A stretch of 64,000 bases of DNA from Arthrobacter sp. Soil762 (GCF_001428335.1 NZ_LMSG01000018.1:186001-250000); one strand, 5' to 3'. Positions 17,058 to 25,238 are shown, counted from the first letter of the stretch. A program made the numbers and translations. Notes: generated by a model not told the origin, from the letters alone.

Positions 17058-18526
17058 GCACCACTGATAGTCGTGTCGACGGCGGTGGTACTTCTGCCCA
17101 CGGCGTCTTCGCCGCCGTCGACATCGGCGCCTCCTCCGGCCGGGTCATTCTGGGCCGGGTCAACGGGACGGGGGTGGAGCTGGAAACGGTGCACCGTTTT
17201 CCCAATGGTGTGGTGGATCTCGACGGCGGCCTCCGCTGGGATTTCGACGCACTGTTCGCCGAGGTGGTGGCGGGCCTCGCTGCCGCGGCCCGCGTCGCCG
17301 GGGAGCGCGGCGAAATCATCACCAGCATCGGGATTGACACCTGGGCTGTGGACTATGGCCTGGTTAATGCCGCGGGCGAGCTCACGGCCCAGCCCTACAG
17401 CTACCGCGATGACCGCAGCCGCGCCGCCGTCGCACCCGTGCACCGGAAACTGGACCCGGCCAGGCTCTACGGGACCACGGGATTGCAGTTCCTGCAGTTC
17501 AACACCGTCTACCAGCTGGCCACCGAGCGGGATCTGGTCGGTCTGCAGGCGCTGCTGATCCCGGATCTCATCGCGTTCTTCCTGACGGGCCGGCGCCGCA
17601 CGGAATCCACCAACGCCTCCACCACAGGTCTGTTTGACGCTGTCGAGGGGGAGTGGGCCTCCAAGTTCCTCACCGCCCTGGGCCTGCCCAAAAGGCTGTT
17701 CCCGCCGCTGATCGAGCCCGGCGAAACGGTGGGCACCCTGCGGCCGGATATCGCGTCCAGGGTGGGACTGCCTGCCGGCACCAAGGTGGTGGCCGTCGGC
17801 TCGCACGACACCGCCTCCGCCGTCGCCGCCGTCCCGGCCCAGGAGGAGAACTTCGCGTACATCTCCTCCGGCACCTGGTCCCTGGTGGGGCTGGAACTGA
17901 GCCATCCGGTCCTGACCGAGGCCAGCCGGGAAGCGAACTTCACCAACGAGCGCGGCGTGGACGGCACCATCCGCTACCTGCGCAACATGGGCGGGTTGTG
18001 GCTGCTCAGCGAATGCCAGCGGACCTGGGCGGCGGAAGGCCACACTCCAGAACTCGCTGATCTGCTGGCCGCCGCGGCGGCGCTACCCCCGGGCGGTCCG
18101 CAGATCAATCCGGACGATTCCGCCTTCATCGCCCCTGGCACCATGCCGGACCGTATCAGCGCCGCGGTCCGCCACGCCGGGGACATCCTGCCCAATGACC
18201 CGGCCGCCATCGTGCGGTGCATAATGGACAGCCTCGCCACCGGCTACGCTCGGGCCATCGCGGACGCCGAACGCCTGGCGGACCGTACCGTGGACGTGAT
18301 CCATGTCGTGGGTGGCGGCTCCCAGAACGGGCTCCTCTGCCAGCTCACGGCGGATACCACCGGCAAAAAGGTGGTGGCCGGGCCGGTGGAAGCGACCGCC
18401 GTCGGGAATGTCCTGGTCCAGGCCCGTGCTGCCGGGCACATCAGCGGGGGGCTCACGGAACTGCGCCGCCTGGTGGTGTCTTCGCACGAGCTGCAGACGT
18501 TCACGCCGCAGCTCTCCCGCCTGTAA
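17054..18526 (+). CDS. rhaB: rhamnulokinase (FGGY kinase)
   Basis: A 490-residue ATP-dependent sugar kinase that phosphorylates L-rhamnulose. The phosphate loop AAVDIGASSGRVILG (residues 17-31) and the catalytic Asp in SIGIDTWAVDYGL (about residue 95) are clear, as is the C-terminal ATP-binding VIHVVGGGSQNGLLCQLTAD. Length is the family norm. The ATGA overlap with rhaD implies coupled translation, so the three enzymes are made together. Confidence 0.94.
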   Translation: MSTTDSRVDGGGTSAHGVFAAVDIGASSGRVILGRVNGTGVELETVHRFPNGVVDLDGGLRWDFDALFAEVVAGLAAAARVAGERGEIITSIGIDTWAVDYGLVNAAGELTAQPYSYRDDRSRAAVAPVHRKLDPARLYGTTGLQFLQFNTVYQLATERDLVGLQALLIPDLIAFFLTGRRRTESTNASTTGLFDAVEGEWASKFLTALGLPKRLFPPLIEPGETVGTLRPDIASRVGLPAGTKVVAVGSHDTASAVAAVPAQEENFAYISSGTWSLVGLELSHPVLTEASREANFTNERGVDGTIRYLRNMGGLWLLSECQRTWAAEGHTPELADLLAAAAALPPGGPQINPDDSAFIAPGTMPDRISAAVRHAGDILPNDPAAIVRCIMDSLATGYARAIADAERLADRTVDVIHVVGGGSQNGLLCQLTADTTGKKVVAGPVEATAVGNVLVQARAAGHISGGLTELRRLVVSSHELQTFTPQLSRL

Positions 18527-18570
18527 CCACCCGCCACCCAGCAGCAACTATCCAGCGCGAACCACCCAGC

Positions 18571-19245
18571 ATGCCCCTCTTCGACCTTCCCCTTGACCAG
18601 CTCCGCGGCTACACCTCGAGGGTCACGCCTCCCGCCGATCTCCAGGCCTTCTGGGACGCCACCATCGACGAGGCCAGGACGTTCCCCCTCAACGCAACCT
18701 TCGAGGCAGTTGAGAACCACCTGTTGGTCATCGACACCTTTGACGTCACGTTCGCCGGCTACGGCGGCGCGCCGATCAAGGGCTGGCTGCACCTCCCGGC
18801 GAACCGCAGCGCCGGAACCCGGCTGCCCGTCGTCGTGCAGTACATCGGATACTCGGGCGGCCGCGGGCTGGTCAACCAGGACACCAAGTGGGCGCAGGCA
18901 GGCTATGCGCATTTCATCATGGACACCAAGCCAGGGCGGCGGCATTGTGCGGAAATCGCAGCCTCCCTGGGCAGGCACCGTGACCGGTATGAGCCGATGC
19001 TCGCGGTGCTGAACTATTTCGACGGCGTCAATCTGGCCAGGGCGGCCACCGCACCGGCCCTGTACTCGGTGGCGCAGATGGACGATGTCTGCCCGCCGTC
19101 CACCGTGTTCGCCAGCTTCAATGCCTACGGAGGCGGCTCCGCGGCACCAAAGGAGATCGAGGTCTACCGGTTCAACAACCACGAGGGCGGCCAGGAGCAC
19201 CACTGGATCAGGCAGCTGCAGTACCTCCGCGAGCTTCTGGGCTGA
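18571..19245 (+). pseudogene. acetyl xylan esterase (AXE1), internally deleted, no catalytic Ser
   Basis: The 224-residue reading frame begins and ends like AXE1/cephalosporin-C deacetylase family proteins, which are about 315-325 residues. The start (MPLFDLPLDQLRGYTSRVTPP), the VQYIGYSGGRG segment and the sheet YAHFIMDT are followed directly by EIAASLGRHRDRYEPMLAVLNYFDG, which in full-length members comes roughly 95-100 residues later. The missing stretch contains the nucleophile Ser in its GxSxGG elbow. The Asp of MDDVCPPST and the His of NNHEGG remain. The frame is intact, so the deletion is in frame or the gene is recent debris. There is no clear ribosome site before ATG 18571. It lies 44 bases after rhaB, where a deacetylase would suit acetylated pectin or xylan. 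Confidence 0.75.
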
Positions 19246-19335
19246 TCGTATTGGCGGTGGCTGACTTGTGCCCGGATGTCCACATGTGTCGGCCGTGATT
19301 TTGCGGCGATCGCAGCCCGCGGTTATGGTTTGCCT

Positions 19336-19395
19336 ATGACAAACCGTTGGTATGCGTATTTTTCGTTGGCTCTGGAGGAGCCCGCGTCTAACTGA
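19336..19395 (+). CDS. aromatic-rich leader peptide of DAHP synthase
   Basis: A 19-codon frame encodes MTNRWYAYFSLALEEPASN. Trp5, Tyr6, Tyr8 and Phe9 lie almost consecutively, covering all three aromatic end products of the pathway whose first enzyme follows 113 bases downstream. This is the arrangement of a ribosome-stalling leader peptide. Its last third overlaps the 5' arm of a long hairpin (19365-19423), so a ribosome held at the aromatic codons would stop just before that arm, while a moving ribosome would cover it. Leader-peptide control of a DAHP synthase has been described in Corynebacterium. No strong ribosome site is visible upstream. Confidence 0.7.
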   Translation: MTNRWYAYFSLALEEPASN

Positions 19396-19446
19396 CACGC
19401 ATCCATCTTCCTTCAGAGCCAACAGGGCAGAGACCATTCTCTGCCC
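19365..19446 (+). promoter_or_regulatory. attenuator hairpins before DAHP synthase
   Basis: Two strong hairpins follow each other. The first pairs GTTGGCTCTGGAGGAG (19365-19380) with TTCCTTCAGAGCCAAC (19408-19423), 16 pairs including two G-U. The second is a perfect nine-pair stem, GGGCAGAGA (19425-19433) with TCTCTGCCC (19438-19446), loop CCAT, followed by the weakly U-rich TTCGCCATTT. CAGAG of the first hairpin (19414-19418) could instead pair with CTCTG (19439-19443), which would prevent the second stem. This is the geometry of a classical attenuator. Confidence 0.7.
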
Positions 19447-19508
19447 TTCGCCATTTCTCCGGCGGGTTCTGATCTGGGCCCGCTTCCTATCTGGAACAGG
19501 ACCCGAAC

Positions 19509-20615
19509 ATGAGCACCGCGACAGCCACTCCCGCAAAATCCACGTCCAATCTGCGCGTCAGCGAATTCACTGCGCTGCCCTCGCCCCAGGAGCTCATCGC
19601 CGAGCTGCCTCTGGACGCCCGGGTGACGGACGTCGTCGAGCGTGGCCGCGACGAAGTCCGGGCCATCATGGACGGCGTGGACGACAGGCTGCTGGTCATC
19701 GTTGGCCCGTGCTCCATCCACGATCCCAAGGCTGGACTGGAATACGCCCGCCGCCTGGTCAGCCAGGCCGAGAAGCACCGTGACGACCTCCTGATCGTGA
19801 TGCGCACGTACTTCGAAAAGCCCCGCACGACGGTGGGCTGGAAGGGCCTGATCAACGATCCGCGCCTGGACGGCAGCCACGACATGGTCACCGGGCTCCG
19901 GACCGCCAGGGAATTCCTGCAGCAGGTCACCGCTCTGGGTCTGCCCACGGCCACCGAATTCCTGGAACCCATCAGCCCGCAGTACATGGCGGACCTGATC
20001 TCGTGGGGAGCCATCGGGGCGCGCACCACCGAGAGCCAGATCCACCGCCAGCTTGCCTCCGGTCTCTCCATGCCCATCGGCTTCAAGAACGGGACCGACG
20101 GCGACCTCCAGGTCGCGCTCGACGCGTGCGGCGCCGCCGCTGCCGCCCAGGCATTCCTGGGGATCGACGGCGACGGCCGGGCCGCGCTGGTGGCCACCGC
20201 CGGGAACCCGGACACCCACGTCATCCTCCGCGGTGGACGGAAGGGGCCCAACTACTCAGCGGCCGACGTCGAAAGTGCCTCCGCCAAACTCGCCGGCAAG
20301 GGGCTCAACCCCCGGCTGATCGTGGACGCCAGCCACGCCAACAGCGGCAAGAGCCACCACCGGCAGGCGGAAGTGGCGCTGGAAATCGGCGCACAGCTGG
20401 AGGATGGCGGCGAGGCGGCACAAGCCATCGCAGGCGTCATGCTGGAGAGTTTCCTGGTGGGTGGTGCACAGAACCTGGATGTCGCCGAGCATGCGGCTGG
20501 CCGGGCGGAACTGGTCTACGGGCAGAGTGTCACGGACGCGTGCATGGATTGGGACGTCTCCATTTCGGTCCTCGGTCAGCTGGCGGCGTCCGCCAGGAAG
20601 CGCCGGACCGCTTAA
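19509..20615 (+). CDS. aroG: 3-deoxy-7-phosphoheptulonate (DAHP) synthase, class I
   Basis: A 368-residue enzyme condensing phosphoenolpyruvate and erythrose-4-phosphate, the first step of aromatic amino acid synthesis. It is of the type I-alpha (AroF/G/H) kind: VIVGPCSIHDPKA carries the metal Cys, then MRTYFEKPRTTVGWKGLINDP, GARTTESQ, ILRGG and VDASHANS with a metal His. ATG 19509 follows an AACAGGACCCG leader. The upstream aromatic leader peptide and two hairpins suggest attenuation by charged Trp/Tyr/Phe tRNA. The symbol could equally be aroF or aroH, since which amino acid inhibits it cannot be read. Confidence 0.93.
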   Translation: MSTATATPAKSTSNLRVSEFTALPSPQELIAELPLDARVTDVVERGRDEVRAIMDGVDDRLLVIVGPCSIHDPKAGLEYARRLVSQAEKHRDDLLIVMRTYFEKPRTTVGWKGLINDPRLDGSHDMVTGLRTAREFLQQVTALGLPTATEFLEPISPQYMADLISWGAIGARTTESQIHRQLASGLSMPIGFKNGTDGDLQVALDACGAAAAAQAFLGIDGDGRAALVATAGNPDTHVILRGGRKGPNYSAADVESASAKLAGKGLNPRLIVDASHANSGKSHHRQAEVALEIGAQLEDGGEAAQAIAGVMLESFLVGGAQNLDVAEHAAGRAELVYGQSVTDACMDWDVSISVLGQLAASARKRRTA

Positions 20616-20758
20616 TGATTGCCCGGATGACTTTCACTACAGCCCCATGAACCTCTAGAGTATCTAACACATGGTTGGTGGATGGCTCAGCATCGGCACA
20701 CCGCATTATGAATCAAAGCTGGGGTACTGTCGTCATCCATCAGCAAAGGAATAGGGAA

Positions 20759-20971
20759 ATGTCCGCAGAACAGAACTTCTCGAACGCGAAGTTCCTGACC
20801 GTGGCCGAAGTGGCCGAGGTCATGCGCGTCTCCAAAATGACCGTCTATCGGCTGGTCCACTCAGGCGAAATGCCCGCGGTGCGTTTCGGCCGGTCGTACC
20901 GCGTGCCGGAGCGCGCCGTCGAGCAGTACCTCAAGGGTGCTGTGGTGGACGGGCACTCCGAAACCGCCTGA
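20759..20971 (+). CDS. small MerR/excisionase-type HTH DNA-binding protein
   Basis: A 70-residue protein made almost wholly of one winged helix (HTH_17): KFLTVAEVAEVMRVSKMTVYRLVHSGEMPAVRFGRSYRVPERAVEQYL at residues 11-58. Proteins of this kind include phage excisionases and the developmental regulator BldC. Nothing phage-like lies nearby; instead it directly precedes the bS22 gene, a conserved position in actinobacteria, so a chromosomal regulator is more likely. ATG 20759 has AAAGGAATAGGGAA before it. The 143-base gap upstream shows no other gene. Confidence 0.85.
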   Translation: MSAEQNFSNAKFLTVAEVAEVMRVSKMTVYRLVHSGEMPAVRFGRSYRVPERAVEQYLKGAVVDGHSETA

Positions 20972-21127
20972 GCATTACCTGCGGTCAGTGGGCATCGCCA
21001 AGAAGCGGTACCCTGTTAAGGAACGTTTTACGTCATTGTAAGAATCTGTCAGTTGTTTCAGTCTGTAGCTCTGTCCACGGACCATTTCCATCAGACAGGT
21101 ACTGCATCTAGTTTGTGAGGAACTTTC

Positions 21128-21226
21128 GTGGGTTCAGTTATTAAGAAGCGTCGCAAGCGTATGGCCAAGAAGAAGCACCGCAAATTGCTTCGTAAGACCC
21201 GTCACCAGCGCCGCAATAAGAAGTAG
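21128..21226 (+). CDS. small ribosomal subunit protein bS22
   Basis: A 32-residue, extremely basic protein (MGSVIKKRRKRMAKKKHRKL, then LRKTRHQRRNKK) matching the AURKAIP1/COX24-domain protein seen as bS22 in mycobacterial ribosomes. About 60 percent of residues are Lys or Arg. Start is GTG 21128 with GAGGAA ending five bases before it. A strong terminator follows. It is easily missed because of its length. Confidence 0.92.
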   Translation: MGSVIKKRRKRMAKKKHRKLLRKTRHQRRNKK

Positions 21227-21245
21227 AGATACTTCGACAAGCGTG

Positions 21246-21282
21246 AAATGCCCGTTGCCTTCCCGGCAGCGGGCATTTTTTT
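21246..21282 (+). terminator. Rho-independent terminator after bS22 gene
   Basis: AAATGCCCG (21246-21254) pairs with CGGGCATTT after an inner TTGCC/GGCAG extension, and seven T residues end the stem (21276-21282). It lies 20 bases after the bS22 stop. The opposing HAD gene ends at 21315, so the structure may also serve that transcript. Confidence 0.88.
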
Positions 21283-21314
21283 GCGTCCGAGCGGTAGCAG
21301 CCGGGCAGTCGCTG

Positions 21315-22133
21315 CTATGCCCGGGGGCCGCGGATGCGGGCGAAGCCTTTCCAAAGTCCGTAAATTACGCCGCCGGCCGTTGCTGCCTTGAGCCCCAGGG
21401 TGGCGGCGCGGCGGCCGGAACGGAAGTCGTAGACCGGCCAGTTGTTGTCCCGCGCGTGGCGGCGGAGCCTGGCGTCGGGGTTGATGGCTACCGGGTGCCC
21501 CACCAGGGTCAGCAGCGGGATGTCATTGTATGAGTCGCTGTAGGCCCAGCACCGCTTGAGGTCCAGGTCTTCGGCGTGGGCCAGGGCCTGCACTGCCACT
21601 GCCTTGGCGGAACCGTGCAGGATGTCGCCCACCAGCCGGCCGGTGTACATGCCGTCGGCAACCTCGCCCACGGTGCCCAAGGCCCCGGTCAGGCCGAGCC
21701 TGGTGGAAATGACCGCGGCAACCTCGATGGGGGTTGCGGTAACCAGCCAGACCCGCCGGCCCACGCGCAGGTGCTGCTGCGCCAGTGCCCTGGCGCCGGG
21801 CCAGATCCTGGACGCGATCATTTCGTCGTAGACCTCTTCGCCCAGTGCCTTGACGTCTTCCACGGTTATGCCCTCGGCGAGAGTGAGGGCGGAGTCGCGG
21901 ACAGCGTGGACATCGTCCATGTTCTCGCCGCGCGCCACAAATTTGAACTGCTTCCACGCGAACCCCGCAGCCTGCGTCAGGGTGAAGGCGCCGCGTTGGT
22001 GCATCTTGCGGGCAACATGGAAGAGGCTGGCGCCCTTCATGAGGGTGTTATCGACGTCGAAGAAGGCGGCTTCGCCGGTCTGCATCAACGCATCCGGCTG
22101 GGTCACCACAGCGACGTACTTCTCCTCGGGCAT
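21315..22133 (-). CDS. HAD-superfamily subfamily IB hydrolase
   Basis: A 272-residue phosphatase-like protein. HAD motif I is AAFFDVDNTLMKG (near residue 25, nucleophile Asp), motif II is WLVTATP, and motif III/IV is CWAYSDSYNDIPLL. It resembles SerB-like HAD-IB proteins of actinobacteria whose substrates are mostly unknown; a short hydrophobic region near the C-terminus (LGLKAATAGGVIYGLW) may touch the membrane. ATG 22133 is chosen because TAGACT lies seven bases before it with no ribosome site, implying a leaderless transcript; a TTG at 22151 would be inside that promoter. Confidence 0.85.
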   Translation of the reverse strand: MPEEKYVAVVTQPDALMQTGEAAFFDVDNTLMKGASLFHVARKMHQRGAFTLTQAAGFAWKQFKFVARGENMDDVHAVRDSALTLAEGITVEDVKALGEEVYDEMIASRIWPGARALAQQHLRVGRRVWLVTATPIEVAAVISTRLGLTGALGTVGEVADGMYTGRLVGDILHGSAKAVAVQALAHAEDLDLKRCWAYSDSYNDIPLLTLVGHPVAINPDARLRRHARDNNWPVYDFRSGRRAATLGLKAATAGGVIYGLWKGFARIRGPRA

Positions 22134-22283
22134 GTCCACGAGTCTAGTCAATACTCGGTGACCAAGATTTCAGTGCCGGCGTGAGTGCCAGTGCACGCCC
22201 GGATACCCGCGTCGCCGTACGCCCCGCCGTCGGCCGCTGTCCTCTGCCCTGTTCTCTGCCCTGAAGGGGGATACGGTTAATGC

Positions 22284-22538
22284 ATGGCAAAACCCGAGGT
22301 AGTCCTCATCACCAAAGCAGACTGTCACCTGTGCGCAGGGGCGCGCGACGCCGTCGGACGCGTTACTGCCTCGCTGGGACTCGGGTGGACAGAACAGCAG
22401 GTGGACGAGCTGCCGGAACTGAGTGAGCGGTACGCGGAGGAAATCCCCGTAGTCCTGGTGGATGGAATCCAACGCGATTTCTGGAAGATCGACGAAGCCC
22501 GGCTGGAGCGCGTCCTCAAACGCGCCATGGCCCAGTAG
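22284..22538 (+). CDS. glutaredoxin-family (DUF836) protein
   Basis: An 84-residue thioredoxin-fold protein beginning with the strand VVLITKADCHLCAGA, with the redox pair CHLC at residues 14-17, and a cis-Pro loop EIPVVLVDG. It is of the YfjR/DUF836 glutaredoxin-like group. TACGGT (22272-22277) ends six bases before the ATG, suggesting a leaderless start. It lies 90 bases before rex on the same strand; a redox link is attractive but unproven. Confidence 0.85.
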   Translation: MAKPEVVLITKADCHLCAGARDAVGRVTASLGLGWTEQQVDELPELSERYAEEIPVVLVDGIQRDFWKIDEARLERVLKRAMAQ

Positions 22539-22628
22539 GAAAGCGGCCTCGCAGAATGACACCGGCTTTGTTGGCATCAGTGGCGGGGCTCTAGAGTGGA
22601 GTCACGACGCGATGGGATGGAGGGGATA

Positions 22629-23354
22629 GTGACTTCACTGGATTCATCTCCGCAGGCTGTCCAAGGTTCAGAAACTGGCCACAGTACACAGCCCGTCCAC
22701 GGCGCCGAGTCCACCAAGCAGATACCGCCCGCAGCAGTGGCCCGGCTGACCATCTACCTGCGCGCCCTTAACACGCTGCTGTCCGACGGCGTCGAACGGG
22801 TATCTTCGGAATCGCTGGCGGAAGCGTCAGGAGTGAGCTCGTCAACCCTTCGCAAGGACCTTTCCTATGTGGGTTCCTACGGCACGCGCGGAGTGGGCTA
22901 CGAAGTGCAGTACCTGAGCCGCCACATCTCCGCGGCGATGGGGCTGACCCACGACTGGAAGGTCGCCATTGTTGGCGCTGGTAACCTCGGCAAAGCCCTG
23001 GCCCGTTACGGCGGCTTCGAGTCCCGCGGGTTTGACGTCGTGGCAATTTTCGACGCCGACCAGATGGTGGTGGGAAATGAGGTGGGCTGGCTGCGCGTCA
23101 GCGACGCTGCGGACATGGAGGCCGTGTTGCAGCGGACGGGCGCCAACATGGTGGTCCTGGCGCTTCCAGCCCACGTGGCGCAGGCCGTGTGCGACCGCGT
23201 GGTGGCGGCCGGCGTCCACAGCATCCTGAGCTTCGCCCCCGTTATGCTGCAGGTCCCCGAGGGCGTCAACCTCCGTAAGGTGGATATGGCCACCGAACTG
23301 CAGATCCTCGCCTATCACGCACAACGGGCGCAGACCCCGGACCAGACCGCCTAG
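22629..23354 (+). CDS. rex: redox-sensing transcriptional repressor Rex
   Basis: A 241-residue NADH-responsive repressor. The winged helix (residues 35-95) reads PPAAVARLTIYLRALNTLL then VSSSTLRKDLSYVGSYGTRGVGY, the standard Rex DNA-binding region; the Rossmann domain opens with KVAIVGAGNLGKAL, and ALPAHVAQ and SFAPVMLQVPEGV complete the NADH site. GTG 22629 has GGAGGGG (22619-22625) in front; the frame is open to 22596 but without a better site. Rex usually controls respiratory genes such as cydAB. In many actinobacteria hemA follows rex, but here it does not. Confidence 0.95.
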   Translation: MTSLDSSPQAVQGSETGHSTQPVHGAESTKQIPPAAVARLTIYLRALNTLLSDGVERVSSESLAEASGVSSSTLRKDLSYVGSYGTRGVGYEVQYLSRHISAAMGLTHDWKVAIVGAGNLGKALARYGGFESRGFDVVAIFDADQMVVGNEVGWLRVSDAADMEAVLQRTGANMVVLALPAHVAQAVCDRVVAAGVHSILSFAPVMLQVPEGVNLRKVDMATELQILAYHAQRAQTPDQTA

Positions 23355-23409
23355 TTCGTCGGCGGCTGATGGGGCCCACGCCCGTTAGGGTGTGGATGGC
23401 TCGTTGGTA

Positions 23410-24228
23410 CTACTGCCCGTAGGGGTTGCCAGGCGTGGTGCCCGGGGCGCCGTACGGGTTAGCGAACGGCTGCTGCTTGCGGAAGTAGGGTGCCGCGGCC
23501 GGCAGGTAGAGCAGCACGATCGCTGCGATCCCGGCCAGCGTCCCCACGGTTCCAAAGCTCGGTGGTCCGAAGAGGCCAAAAATGGACAGTGCCGCAAAAA
23601 CCGTACCGAGGATGCGGGCCCAGTTCTTGCCCTTACGGACGAAGAACGCCACCAGCGCGTACAGCCCAGCGCCGATGATGGCGAAGACCACGAGCGACCC
23701 GGCGAGGACACCCTTGAAATCGTCGAAGGCAAACTCCGTGCCGGTAGCGCCACCGCTGCGCATGGCGTCTTCGAAGGCGCGGCGCATGGCCGGGTCATCG
23801 AGCATGCCAATGCCCATCAGCAGGCTGATGACATACACAACACCCGCGCCAATCAGCAGCCAGAACGAGATGTTGACCAGCTGGGGAACCCCGTTGGATC
23901 CCGTGGCCTGCGGCTGTTCGGACGGGTACTGCGCGTAGGGGGACTGCCCGTACGGCTGCTGGCCATAGGGCGGAGGCGTGGGCTGGCCGAACTGCGGCGG
24001 GTTGTTCTGGCCATACTGCGGGGCGTTTTGCCCGTACTGGGGTGCGTTCTGCCCGTACTGGGGTGCCGGGGGAGTCTGCTGGCCATACTGCGGGGCGTTT
24101 TGCCCGTACTGTGGCGCCGGCGGTGTGGGCTGCCCGAGCTGCGGGCTGTTCTCGCCGTATCGGGGCGCTGGCGGCTGGTTGCCGGGCTCGGGCTCGTTCG
24201 GAACGGGAGGCGGGACAGGCGTGCTCAT
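23410..24228 (-). CDS. Pro/Gln/Tyr-rich membrane protein with tandem APQYGQN repeats
   Basis: A 272-residue protein of unknown function. Residues 1-110 are low-complexity Pro/Gln/Tyr with repeated APQYGQN and QYGQQTPPAP units (DNA 23940-24165); residues 115-260 hold about four membrane spans separated by short loops, and the end is again Pro/Gly/Tyr-rich. ATG 24228 has AAAGGA eight bases upstream. It resembles the gene at 24409 in architecture. Such tails are common on actinobacterial envelope proteins and may be disordered cytoplasmic extensions. Confidence 0.8.
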   Translation of the reverse strand: MSTPVPPPVPNEPEPGNQPPAPRYGENSPQLGQPTPPAPQYGQNAPQYGQQTPPAPQYGQNAPQYGQNAPQYGQNNPPQFGQPTPPPYGQQPYGQSPYAQYPSEQPQATGSNGVPQLVNISFWLLIGAGVVYVISLLMGIGMLDDPAMRRAFEDAMRSGGATGTEFAFDDFKGVLAGSLVVFAIIGAGLYALVAFFVRKGKNWARILGTVFAALSIFGLFGPPSFGTVGTLAGIAAIVLLYLPAAAPYFRKQQPFANPYGAPGTTPGNPYGQ

Positions 24229-24408
24229 GAGCGGTCCTTTGCAGGTCGGATGTCAGTTCGGCTGCTGGGTGCAGTCCAACTGGCCTGCCCCCAGTACGGC
24301 TTACTTCCCACCGTACCCCCGGCGGGTGCCGCGGGGGATCATTCCGGAGAGGTATTCCCGCGGAACTCAGCGGGGGTCGCGCAAGACTGTGTTTCTTCTG
24401 GATCCGGT

Positions 24409-25128
24409 CTACGCGCGGCCCTTGGCGGCGTTGAACCAGGCCTGCGAGTTCGGAAGCCACATGAGCACCGTTGCCGCGGCGCTGATGAGGAAGCCCAGCC
24501 AGTTGTTGCCGATGCCTTGGCCCATCCCGCCGCCGCCCACGCTGCCGCCAAGCACGGCGAGCACCAGCGAAACGCCGGCCACGATGGTGAGCGCAAGTCT
24601 TGCCCATTCCTTGCCCTCCTTCATCTTCAGGACCAGGACAATCTGGGCCGCCGCCAGGGCCAGTGCCACCAGGACGAGCAGGAGGACCACAACGGCCAGC
24701 CCGGGTGCCACGACGAACAACGCCAGCGAGCCCAGCACCCCGAAGAGGCCGCCAAGGACTCCCAGCATGCCGCCGATGAGCCAGATCCAGTACGAGACCT
24801 TGAGCTCGGTGGGCAGCCCGGTCACGCTGAACATGCCGGAGAATCCGGCCTTGGGCATCACGTCGTTGAAGTTGCGGGGACCGTCTGTGGGCATCTCAAA
24901 ATGGAAGCCGCCCGGCTGGCCCGGCTGGTTGTATGGCTGGCCGGGCTGCGGGTAGGCCTGTCCCGGCGCGGGATAAGCCTGGCCCGGCTGCGGGTAGGCC
25001 GGTGGCGGCTGGTAGCCGGCCGGAGGAACGTTGCCGGCCGGCGGCTGAGTGACGGGCGGCTGGGCACCGGGCTGCTCAGCGCCGGGCTGCTGGGGCTGCT
25101 GGGGCTGTGGTACTTCACTGTTGCTCAT
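24409..25128 (-). CDS. Pro/Gln-rich four-span membrane protein
   Basis: A 239-residue protein of unknown function: a disordered Gln/Pro/Gly/Ala N-terminus (residues 1-75, with QPGQAYPAPGQAYPQPGQPY repeats), a conserved soluble stretch GGFHFEMPTDGPRNFNDVMPKAGF, then about four membrane spans. It shares its layout with the next gene downstream, 180 bases away, and the two probably arose by duplication. TACAGT (25136-25141 on this strand) lies seven bases before ATG 25128, so the message may be leaderless. The 180-base gap between the two genes shows no further feature. Confidence 0.8.
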   Translation of the reverse strand: MSNSEVPQPQQPQQPGAEQPGAQPPVTQPPAGNVPPAGYQPPPAYPQPGQAYPAPGQAYPQPGQPYNQPGQPGGFHFEMPTDGPRNFNDVMPKAGFSGMFSVTGLPTELKVSYWIWLIGGMLGVLGGLFGVLGSLALFVVAPGLAVVVLLLVLVALALAAAQIVLVLKMKEGKEWARLALTIVAGVSLVLAVLGGSVGGGGMGQGIGNNWLGFLISAAATVLMWLPNSQAWFNAAKGRA

Positions 25129-25180
25129 GGGTCTCACTGTAGACCGCGTATCCGCCGGTATCTAGGGGATAAAACAAAGC

Positions 25181-25221
25181 ACCCCGGCCGCCAGATTCCG
25201 GGGAAACATGGCGGCCGGGGT
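25181..25221 (-). terminator. terminator after yceI-like gene
   Basis: ACCCCGGCCGCCA (25181-25193) and TGGCGGCCGGGGT (25209-25221) form a perfect 13-pair stem. Read on the minus strand it is followed by GCTTTGTTTTA, so it terminates the gene ending at 25239. Confidence 0.85.
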
Positions 25222-25238
25222 ACTTCAGGACGAAAGAA

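Noticed and set aside
20759..20971. Phage excisionase and prophage
   Set aside because: The HTH protein resembles excisionases, but no integrase, att repeat or phage gene is nearby and it sits beside a ribosomal protein gene.
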